Shown: in pieces, positions 53,568-64,000 of the stretch
Layout of the letters: every line of letters begins with the position of its first letter
Numbering within the stretch: the first letter of the stretch is position 1
Assembly: GCA_009667805.1 (NCBI GenBank)
Contig: CM019064.1
Location: 272,285,662 to 272,349,661 of the forward strand
Direction: 5' to 3'
Length of the DNA: 64,000 nucleotides
Origin: Leptobrachium leishanense
Lineage: Eukaryota > Chordata > Amphibia > Anura > Megophryidae
Program-made: the position numbers and the translations under genes
The notes under the pieces: generated by a model
The model's database searches: none
Told to the model about the DNA's origin: nothing
What the model saw: the letters and a program-made list of their open reading frames with translations, nothing else

Positions 53568-54496
53568 CAGGGTTATCCAAAGAGATTCGAAAAGTCACCG
53601 CACGTTCGGTGACTTTTCGTTCTCTTCAATTCAGTTCCTTTTGCCGATTGCATTTCGGTGACCCTGCGGTGTATTCAGCAAACACCACAGGGTCCCCGAA
53701 TTGCAGGGAAAAGCTGCCGAAATCCCGACGAAAACTAACCGCAAAACCTGCCGAATGCACGCTGAAAACAAGCAAAAACATCTGGATTAACCTTCAAAAA
53801 ACCCGAGCAGGAGCCGATCACACACAGCGAAGCAGCCGAACAGGAGCCGAATCACGCAGAGCCAAGCAGCTGAGACGCAGAGGAGGCAGTGAATAAATTA
53901 GCAATACCATTTGTATGATTCTGTGAAAATGAAACGCTGTTTGCAAAGAAACTACTGAGCGAAAATGTCTGAAATTTACACAGGAGGTCCAGGGAATGAT
54001 AATAAAGAGGGCTGCTACAGAAAAAAGAAGTAAACTTAAAAAAAAATCCCAAAAAATCGGACTTTTAAAAAAAACAAAAAACAGAAAAATGCTTAAAGTA
54101 TCCTAAAAAATCTATAACTAAAGAGACTTTTTGCTGCAGAATTTTATAATGAATGGTTTATTAGATATTGAATTAAAACGGGAATATTTTTAACATTGAA
54201 GTCTATGGGATTCTCCTGAATAAATTTGCCGAATTAAACCACCGAATGGCAGGGCATTTAGGGAACCTTTCACTGCTGGTTTGTGTTCTCTGAATAGCCG
54301 AAGCAGTGCTTTTTCATGGGGGTTTCACTGCCCTCGAACAGGCACCGAACAGGCACCGTATGTGCAGGCAATTCGCCAGGATTTGGCGAATTGCCTGCTC
54401 TCTGGATAGCCGAATGGCCAGGAAAGGCAACCGAATGCTGATTTTCAGCGTTCAGTTACCTTTCTCAAGCAATTCGGATCTCTTTGGATAACCCTG
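53568..54496. mobile_element. Complete Harbinger-type non-autonomous element inside Tc1
   Basis: 929 bp with termini CAGGGTTATCCAAAGAGAT and its complement atctctttggataaccctg, flanked by TTA on both sides (53565-53567, 54497-54499). This copy defines the family truncated at 2203, 39966 and 44582. No transposase is encoded. Confidence 0.86.
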
Positions 54497-54500
54497 TTAG

Positions 54501-55556
<1,056 letters not shown>

Positions 55557-56340
55557 GGGTGCCAAGAATTTTGTCCAGCCCATTTTTGGAGTTTTGTGTG
55601 ACATTATGTCCAATTTGCTTTTTTTCCTCCCTTTTTTTGTTTTGTTGCAATACACACAAAGGGAATAAACATGTGTATAGCAAAACATGTGTTACTGAAA
55701 TACTTTTCTGTGAGAAATACTTGATTTCTGGACTGTATAAACATGGATAAAACGGTCACCTTGGAGGATTTTAATAATGCAGGCATGTGAGGGCTCTTCG
55801 CTGGATGTGTTCATACTTATACAAGGTTCTAACCTGTACACAACTGCATCAGCGCTGGGTCTCAGCCCACGTCTTGGTGTTCCCTAGCGGGCTCTAAATG
55901 AGCTTGTACACAGACTCCCATGGACAAGTTGATCTGTTAGTAGGTTGCCAGGCGTTACGTTTTAGCGACTCGCGCTTAATTATTTCTTTAGTGATGGCAA
56001 TTTAGCTCACACCAGTTGATAGAGCCCAATGTCTGAAAATGCACCCAGCATTTGTCTTTGTCACGGTCCTCGCTGAAGACACCGGTGGAGAGGCAAGTAA
56101 GGTGCCGTTCCCCTTCCAGAATTAGGTTCCAGTTCAGATCTTACCTCTGCCTGGTCTGGTGTCCAGGCATTCAGGGATCCATTCCAGGTTTCCCCTCACC
56201 TCCCCAGCCTCAGGTGTGGGCTGGGCCTGGACGTCCCATATAATCAGGCCCCACCTTTCGGTGGATGCTTCTGCATTGCTCTTCCTTGGAAGCCTCACTT
56301 AGTGCCAGTTCTGCGTGCTTTACACATTACCTGTCTGAGA

Positions 56341-56530
56341 TCCTTACTGCATCCCGTGGAGACCACCTTCCTTACTGCATCCCGTGGAGACCACCTTCCT
56401 TACTGCATCCCGTGGAGACCACCTTCCTTACTGTGTCCCGTGGAGACCACCTTCCTTACTGCATCCTGTGGAGACCACCTTCCTTACTGCGTCCCGTGGA
56501 GACCACCTTCTTTACTGCGTCCCGTGTTAA
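56341..56530. repeat. 28-bp minisatellite, about 7 units
   Basis: Unit ccttactgcatcccgtggag plus accacctt, with few substitutions (tgcg, tgtg variants). It lies inside the solo LTR. Confidence 0.93.
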
Positions 56531-57475
56531 CCCCTCATCTCTGCATCCCATTGCAAACCTCCTTCCTGGACATTCCTTGTAACTCTCATTCCTGGACTCC
56601 AACTCCCATCACTGCTACTCACAACAATCCTTCAGTTCCGCTTATTGAATTCCCGTGTATGACCTCAGTTCTGGACTTTGACCATTCTCCTGTTATAGCC
56701 CTCCTGATACCACACTTGATATTATTATTGTTCCTTTTGCCCTCTGTGTCTCCTGGTCCTTCATCCTGTTTCTTCAGTAAGTGTGTTCTTTAGTTATTCT
56801 GTATTCAGTGTCCAGTCTAGTACCTGCCCTGTCCACCTTTGTGTATTTCTGTATTCAGTGTCTCTCCTGTTAGCCCTATTGTGCTATTCAGTGTCCTGTC
56901 CTGTCCACCCCTTCCTACCCCATCTGCTCAGCAGGGACGTGCAGTCAGGGGTGGCAGGGGAGGTAGTGCCTCCCCTGTCATTCCAGTAAATTAATGTGCT
57001 CATTGTGCTGTAATGACATGTGTGTATATTTAAACTGTAAATAAAATGTTATTCATTGAAAAAAGTTTTCATACCTCTCCACGCTCCCTCGCTGTGCTTC
57101 TGTCCTCTGCTTTTTTTCCCCCTGCACTTTCAGTTTGCCGGCTGCTGTGTGTGATTCACTACACAGACAGCAGAGGCAGCACTGAGCCAGCCTAGCCTAC
57201 GCAATTTGGCAAGCTGAATGCTACACTAATTGCGTAGCTCAAGCTGGCTTTGCTTCCTGGTTCTACGCTTTTCAGTGCCTCCAGAGGCACTGAGAGCAAT
57301 TGAAAGCTTGAGCCAATGGGAAAGCTCCATTGGTCTCAAGCACTTCTTTTTTTTAAAAACCGCCCCCTATGGGAGGCAGAGCTCCCCATGGGTTGATTGA
57401 CGCAGGACAGTCATGTGACTGTCCTCGTCAGTCGTGGGGGGCGGGCAGGCAGAGTTCAGCAATCAGCATGTGTGT

Positions 57476-57606
57476 AATAGTGCCCTCTATTAGTCAGTAC
57501 TGTAAGTGCATGCTCTTAGAAGTAAAAAGCTATATGCAAACTTTATTTTAAAGAGTTGTAATAGCGCCCTCTATTAGTCAGTATTGTAAGTGCATGCTCT
57601 TAGAAC
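57476..57606. repeat. Direct repeat pair, about 49 bp
   Basis: taatagcgccctctattagt and caagtgcatgctcttagaa-type text occur at 57476-57524 and 57558-57606, 33 bp apart. Confidence 0.85.
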
Positions 57607-57943
57607 TGTTAAAAAAAATGCAAACTTCACTTTATAAATAGTAAACTCTATTCTCCTATATAACGATAATCAAATGCGTAAATTGTGACTGCGTAACCCT
57701 TCGTATATCTGGCTCTGATACTAGCCAGTGCCTCACCAGCCACTGCCCTGTGTATATATTATCTCTCCCAGCCAGCTCCTATACCTGTTTTTGTTATTAC
57801 GTATTCATTGTCCCCTTTCCTGGTTTACTTCTGTTCTTTATTTAATAAACCTTTTATTTCTGGGTAAACCCCTCTTACCTGTCTCTCAGTTTGTGTAACC
57901 ACCCCCTGGGCTCGTAAACCCCCGGCACCCTCGTGACAGTCTT

Positions 57944-58709
57944 AATGCGCTAAATACAAATAAAAAATAATAAAATAAAAAAAAAAGTGCAGCAGTAAAC
58001 AGGATTAAAATAAAATGAACAGGTTCAGCATTCAGGTTTTATTTTTAGCAAATAATAATAAAATCACTTTTCACTTTTAGATTTTTTTACACTGAATAAT
58101 TTTGTAGGTACACATCTTGTGCTTAATTTCTGAATTACAATTGTAATCATTGAATCTTTGGCCATTTTATTTGCTCATTAATAGGAATATATCTATAAGG
58201 TTTATTCCCTATATATGGGATCGTCCACATGTTTTGGAGGTAGTCTTGCCATAGCGACATATTCCTATTCATGTTTCCACTCGGACGCCCCACCAACTAG
58301 AAATGTCACCAGCCACCACTGAATTAAAGCTGTCGTTTTCCTTGATGCCAATTACAATGAAGAAGTCGTCGCAAAATAAGTCTGCTGCTGTCAGAAAGCT
58401 ACACAGAACACAGCATGTAGCACTTAGGAGGCAGGCAGAAGGGATAACCAAGAAATGCGTATGGAATAGTCATCTCTGTAATGGCACCATCAAACTAAAA
58501 CTGTATGAGACACGAGCAGGGAATCACCGTAGGGCAGGCTACTTCTGCTATTGCCCGTTCTAAGGACTCTCGCAAACCTTGTATTTGACACACAGGTCAT
58601 TTCTGCTTGTATGCTAATGATGCAGATCCTGTGTGAAAGTGTATATATTGAATTATAAATTATATGGAAAATTAAAATTTACAAAATTTACATTATTTTT
58701 AATATTTTA
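57944..58709. other. No recognisable gene
   Basis: AT-rich. An 86-codon plus-strand frame at 58303-58563 (MSPATTELKLSFSLMPITMK...) has no recognised homology and is probably chance. Confidence 0.5.
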
Positions 58710-59137
58710 GGCTAGGGTCAGACTAACGCAGTATTAACGTGCGTTTAGCAGCGCTAAATCACGGCCGTGCTAGTAGCAAATGACGTCCAATGCCGGGCAG
58801 CATACGAAGAACGGCCGCATAAAAGTGCGGCTGCGCAACGCAAGTGGTAAATGAACGCATTTTTTCGAGAACGTGATACCGCTAGTACTGACCTACAGAG
58901 TGCGCTGCGTCCGCTAGCAGCGTGTGTGTGCGTGATTAGGAGACGTCAGACGCTGCTAATGTCCGGCCAACATAACGTCCAGACGCAAAAAGGGTTTTAT
59001 TGATGATCCGTACAAAATCACGGACGAAAATGCGCATCGTATGACCGCTATCGCGTATTCCGTGAAAAAATGCGTCCATTCGTTCGAACGCACTTTTTCA
59101 CGGACAACGTGAAAAATGCGTTAGTCTGACCCTAGCC
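58710..59137. mobile_element. MITE with GGCTAGGGTCAGACTAACGCA ends and TTA TSD
   Basis: 428 bp, starting ggctagggtcagactaacgc and ending gcgttagtctgaccctagcc, with TTA on both sides (58707-58709, 59138-59140). The best-preserved member of the family at 23548 and 37506. Very CpG-rich inside (cgtacaaaatcacggacg). Confidence 0.88.
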
Positions 59138-59140
59138 TTA

Positions 59141-61698
59141 ACTGTCTCGGAATAACAATCTTTATGCAGAATTACTATTTTACCCTTTATTTAAGGGTTA
59201 ACTACGCTACCCATGTTTCCAATAAATGTTATGATATTTAATTCAAGAAAAGAGTGCTTGGTAGTGCGATGGTTAATTGTGGACTCCTACAAGATATGTA
59301 GTGAGAGTAGGTACTATTTTAAATTGTGTTAAACCCACTCTGATTTTTGAAATTTCCCTTATTTTTACATTACGCCTCTTCTAATTTGTCATATTCCGCT
59401 GAGTGCTGAAGTAATGATTGTTTTGCAGGTTGCGAACAGCTCTTATGTCATACTTCAACGAAATGTAAATGTTATGGAAAATCTGATCCATAACTAGATG
59501 ACAATCATAAAACATAAATAAACCATATATCACGTGCAGATGTCTCCCTATGGACATGGTAGGTACACGAAATGCATTGGTTAGAATGTATTTGTTGCCA
59601 GATCTTTTAATAATCACCACCGTTCTAGGTTTCATCGAGGTAATAAATGAAAATAGCATGCAGATGTCTTCAGAATGCAGAGGTACCTTCTGGGTTGTAT
59701 GCATTGTGCGATAGGGGATTGAACATTACTCCATCTTACTATTAGGTAACAGGGGCCAGAATTAGGTCAAACACATTTTATCGGAGCAGTAAGTATACGT
59801 ACCAGTATATAAAAAAAAAGGAACAAATTGCTAAATGTATGCGCTCATTGGAAAATGTAATTAGTCCTAAGGGTAAAGGTTTGTTAGATAAAAACAGCAT
59901 GGTGGGGTACATGAGCTCACACATAGCATGGGCCTTTTATTAATTATGATTAATATATATTATAAAGTAAATTACTGGGATGTTTTATACTGAAAGGCAG
60001 ATTTGCTCTTGTAAATCCTGCCAACATTATTTGTCTATATTCAGTACAATTTGATAATTGGAAGTCTCTGATTCCCAGTATTCGTCATACAGTGTGCAAA
60101 ATGAAAACAAATTCAGAGAACTACACAGCAAATAATAACCTGCACAAAAGCCATGTACCAACTGAGAGACCATATACCAGGTCCTCCTGACGTGACATGC
60201 TGCCAGCTTCCTGCAAGTCACAGCATGTCACCTCAAACCAAGAAGAAAGCAGTCCAATACACAAACAACACAACCACAAAGCTTTTATAGATTGTGTATT
60301 GAAGATTTGTTTGTTGTGTCTATTTGTCACCCGCAAGTAAAGTTTTGATTGCTGCACCCCTGCTGTATTCTACAGCATGTCACTGTAACTAATACAATGA
60401 TTCTCAATTTTGTTGAAGGGAGCTGGGTCCTGAAATGGGTTTGCAATTCCTGGTCTACATCCCTGAAGCTCAGGTCAATGATCTGAGCATCTAGGAAGAG
60501 CTAAGCCCCTGCACTCAGATGGCTGAATCAACTCCCAAAAACCCCCCTGTAGGGGAAGAGGAACGAAAGTGGCTCAGGGTACCGTGACTACTCAATTTAC
60601 ATTCAGTGATCACAGTGCATGGAGTGTCACATTAATAACCCATTTTATTGCTTTTGTTGAATTAACTCGTTGGCTATGTTCTCCAATACATTTTCCAAAA
60701 CCGTTCAATAATCCCCGTGTCGACTGTCTCAAATACTCATAAAAAGACTGATTTGCTACATTTACCAATGTATTTGAGACCAGTTGTCTGGGAACAAATG
60801 AAGATAATGTTCTAAACTATGGGAACCTCCTGAGGGACAAATCGTGATCCACTTTTTGAACCAGATTCTAAGAGTAAAAACTATTGTTTCCTATATCACT
60901 AAACAGCAACATTTCTTTCTTTTACTACACTATTTTAGCACCATATTCAGAAAACCGTGAGCATTTTGATGTGATAAAGGTGTCAAACAGCAAAACTTAA
61001 AGTGTACCAGAGATGAGATAGGAATTGATCCCACACTATCAAACTATGCCCCCTGTGAGACTCGGAAACCAACTTGAATTCTTTTTAACTTTGACATGTC
61101 AAATAGAGAACTTCACCTCGTCGTGGAACACCATATTCCTTTCATTTTAGAGCATATCTAATCCTAGATTATCACATCTAACATCCAGAAGATCAAAACG
61201 AATCAATAGTTCTCATTAAATTTATTTCTACATCATCTTTCCCAACAAAAAAGAAACAAAATACAATACTATACTGTAGTGGGAATAGAGTGTATAACTG
61301 ATTTTTATATTGTTTTTACTATTTTTTTTTACTTTTTAACTATTTTCTATATTTTTGCAGCCAGGCTATATTACTAGTAATATAATTATTATTGCTGCCC
61401 TGACCTTGTTTGCTTTTTTGCCCAAATTGTTGTTTTTTTTGGTGCTGGTTATAAACCCACCTTTTTGACTGAGATGAATGGGGTTAGAGACTGCATTGGC
61501 ATTATACTCCCAAAAGAGGATTACCTTGAAACTAACAGGTGGGCTTAAAGCTTTAATGGCCATTTAAGTAAACTAAAATGCTCTGGGTTTCTGTTTATTG
61601 TGGTCATATGCCACCCAAGAGTAGTGGAACTATGTCACGGGACTGAATTTATGTGGTTTTCAATGTGCAAAACTATTAGTCCAATTACCCTCTTGCCA
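59141..61698. other. No recognisable feature
   Basis: About 2.5 kb of AT-rich sequence without an exon, long frame or familiar repeat; poly-T runs near 61320 and 61430. Confidence 0.55.
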
Positions 61699-61702
61699 TT
61701 AA

Positions 61703-62001
61703 TCCCTTACCGCCGGGCGAGTTGTGCTCGCCGGCGCAGCATATTTGTACGCCCCGCTGGCCAGCTGCTGTGGCGGGCCCCCCCTCTGGCCCACCTAGGC
61801 AGCTGAGCTGCCTCACCATCATTGGCTGAAGGGGGACGGCCTGAGTTCAGAGTCCCGCTGCAGCCAATGGTGTGCGCCACACGCCAGCTGGTGCGCAGGA
61901 GCACAGAACCATTGAAGCCAGAGGAGTGTGCTATGCCACCCTGCGGGTTCAAGGCCCACTCACCGCAGGGACAGCATAGTACGCTTCTCTGCGGTAAAAG
62001 G
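61703..62001. mobile_element. piggyBac-like MITE with TTAA flanks
   Basis: 299 bp, starting tcccttaccgccgggcgag and ending ctctgcggtaaaagg. TTAA at 61699-61702 and 62002-62005. Same family as 7019-7316. Confidence 0.78.
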
Positions 62002-62246
62002 TTAAGATATTGACTGTAGTGAATGTGCAGATTGGCTGCAGCACATGTACAGTGGCTGGAGAAGCTATTCTGCTCGTGCTGCATGCTTTGCTTGCGGTTT
62101 AAACATAGCACATCCTTATTGTAAAATTACATCTCCTATACTATGTACAGGAGGCATACATTTAGCCTGGATGTAGAAGAAGTAGCTATTCCATAGCTCA
62201 TTTTTCTATTCTGGAGTTGGCTTTTCTCAAAGAAATACTGCCTCCC

Positions 62247-63344
62247 TGTCAGGTTTGGTTTGGGGTGAGGGTATGAGCCCAGGGTGCAGTGACACAATAG
62301 GCAGACACCGGAGTAAGGTTAAAATGGGGATTAGTAATGGCAAGCACAGAAATGATAGAAGAATGGCAGAGCAATATATGGTAGGATAGTGAGGTGCAAG
62401 GCAGGAAAAGGGCTGACTAGGATAAGGCAGGGAGGAAAAACAGAGGTAGGGTGAACTAAAGACAGGACCCAGAGGAACAAGACACTGAGGGCAACACACC
62501 AGGAGACTCACAGATGGCACGAGACAGCAGACAGACAAGGCAGGAAAAGGGGCTGGCTGGGTGCAGGCAGGAACATAGAAAGCAGAAGGCATAGCTGGAG
62601 GCTTGGAGATCACAGGGCAGTGTGTTATGTTTCCACACATTCTAGCCCTGCTCCCTGGTGGTGAGAAGGATCTGGGCCAGCTCTTACCATGTTTGGGCTA
62701 TCCATTCCTCCTCCTCCGCTCCAAGAATTCCCCATAGCCACTCTGGCCTATGATCACATGCTTTGCCCTGTCCTCTATAAATATTCGGTTACTTCATTTG
62801 CTCAGGGCTCTTGTATGGGTCATTGCTCCCTGAGGGTCTGTTGGTAGATGATCTGCTCTGTGATTTCTTGTGTATGAATTTGGCCTAGTTTTGACTATTC
62901 TATTGTATTTATTTATCTGCTCTGTGATCTTCCGTGTACGGATTCCTGGCTCGTCTGATATCCCTCTCTGGCTTCTGATCTCTGGCTTCTGTATGATTAC
63001 CCGTTCTGATTACAGACTTTGGCTACTGCTTAGACTACGTTTCTGGATTTGTCCCTTGTGTCCTGTCTCTTGTTCTGTGTGTCACCCAGCACTGAGTTTC
63101 CTTTCCCTTAGATTAGTCGGCCATACTAAAGACTGTATTCAGATCAGGGTTCCCTTTAGTGTGCTGCTGGGTGCCAGTCTATTGTTATTCTCTCCCTTAT
63201 CCCTTGCCCTCGCTGTTGCCATGTTGTCTATAGCCTGTAGTCTAGTTCTGTGTATCATGAAGCAAGCGGCTAGCCTGCCTAAAGGGCTAACTATCCCGTA
63301 TAAAGGGCCCACCAACTCGGCTCACGCTGGGTGCCCCCGTGACA
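62247..63344. mobile_element. Possible solo LTR without clear TSD
   Basis: Starts TGTCAGGTTTGGTTTGGGG and ends GGTGCCCCCGTGACA, similar to the termini of the two solo LTRs. A TATA-like ctataaatattc lies at 62773. No matching 5-bp flanks are found, so this is tentative. Confidence 0.5.
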
Positions 63345-63439
63345 CAGGGTTGTTCGGAAACAGGCTTCAAGAGAACATACACATCAAGTGCTAGACAATG
63401 CTGAAGAACTACACCTTGGGAGCTCCACCATTATGTAAC

Positions 63440-63920
63440 GCAGAGGTCCCCTCTGAACTACTGCAACAACCTCCTGACTCGACTTCCTCTCTCCTGTCTC
63501 TCCACCCTGCAGTCCATCCTAAACACATCAGCCCGGTTTATCCATCTCACCCGTCGCTCTGTCTCTGCCACTCATCTCTGTGAATCCCTACACTGGCTCC
63601 CCAGCCACAGCAGAATCAAATTCAAACTACTCACCCTGACCTACAAAACCATCACTAACTCCGCTCCTCATTACCTGTCCTCACTAATCACCAAATACAC
63701 CCCAGCCCACCACCTAAGATCCAAAAATGACCTGCTCCTGACATCCTCCATTATTACCTCTTCACATGCGAGACTGCAGGACTTTTCACGTGTGCCGCCA
63801 ACCCTATGGAATGTGCTTCCTCACAATATCAGACTGTCCCCAAATCTGGCTTCATTTAAATACTCCTACCACCTCACTCCGCATCAAGACTTCCATCTAA
63901 CCCAATAACTCACCTCTCCC
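63440..63920 (+). mobile_element. L2-like LINE, reverse transcriptase end
   Basis: The plus strand reads LNYCNNLLTRLPLSCLSTLQ, SILNTSARFIHLTRRSVSAT, LCESLHWLPSHSRIKFKLLT and LTYKTITNSAPHYLSSLITK. This is the standard end of L2-type reverse transcriptase, with a frame continuing to about 63906. It is 5' truncated. Confidence 0.85.
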
Positions 63921-64000
63921 TCCATTAACATCTCATCACTGCAGTCAGGTTCGGGTCTGCCATGCAGCTGAGACATGCCGCCGAACCTGAACCTGCCGTG

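Larger units (their letters stand above)
56059..57938. mobile_element. Solo LTR with 5-bp TSD (GTCTT)
   Basis: 1,880 bp, starting TGTCACGGTCCTCGC and ending GCACCCTCGTGACA. gtctt flanks both ends (56054-56058, 57939-57943). An AATAAA signal at 57844 is followed by the usual R/U5-length tail. It is related at its ends to 49398-50238. It carries a 28-bp minisatellite and a 49-bp direct repeat pair. Confidence 0.82.

Noticed and set aside
56341..56530. Possible CRISPR array (28-bp direct repeats)
   Set aside because: Units are contiguous without spacers, in a eukaryotic solo LTR; it is a minisatellite.
62227..62640. 137-codon minus-strand frame rich in Pro/Leu/Ser
   Set aside because: It lies in purine-rich LTR-like sequence with no domain; a chance frame.

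Overview
This is a window of vertebrate nuclear DNA, most likely from an amphibian and probably a frog. The evidence is a spliced vertebrate gene (GEMIN8), AT-rich introns, and dense CR1/L2 LINE ends, a tRNA-derived SINE, hAT-, PIF/Harbinger- and piggyBac-type MITEs, Tc1 and a large class I endogenous retrovirus (ERV). The species cannot be named from the sequence alone. No bacterial-type genes, rRNA, functional tRNA genes or CRISPR arrays were seen.

Layout. (1) 1-14.6 kb: two plus-strand coding exons of GEMIN8 (SMN-complex subunit) separated by a 13.6 kb intron full of MITEs, an L2 end and a SINE. (2) 16.4-24.5 kb: a minus-strand AGC-family serine/threonine kinase gene of 14 recognisable coding exons, tail-to-tail with GEMIN8. 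It encodes a Cys/Arg-rich N-terminus, a long Glu/Pro-rich repeated linker and a kinase domain with intact glycine loop, VAIK, HRD and DFG. The activation segment is abnormal, the exon for helix F is missing, and a one-base shift removes the C-terminal hydrophobic motif. (3) 25.9-36.8 kb: a minus-strand gamma-like ERV with 3' LTR, env, pol, gag, leader and proline-type primer binding site; the 5' LTR is reduced to 17 bp. (4) 36.8-48.8 kb: nested DNA transposons, including three elements inside one another, with two minisatellites (39-bp and about 19-bp units). (5) 49.4-64 kb: two well-bounded solo LTRs and one possible one, a Tc1 element with an apparently complete DD34E transposase gene interrupted upstream by a Harbinger-type element, more MITEs, and an L2-like LINE end at the right edge.

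The most unusual observation is in the ERV pol gene. Between RNase H and the integrase zinc-binding domain lies a block of about 210 codons that reads as the conserved domain of opioid growth factor receptor (OGFr). It is in frame with integrase and intron-free, as expected of a host cDNA captured by the virus before integration. I know of no described retrovirus with this arrangement, but I could not search. Gag and pol are in one frame separated by a single UGA, implying read-through expression. The provirus is defective: several frameshifts, nonsense codons and a 1.1 kb fold-back insertion interrupt gag, pol and env.
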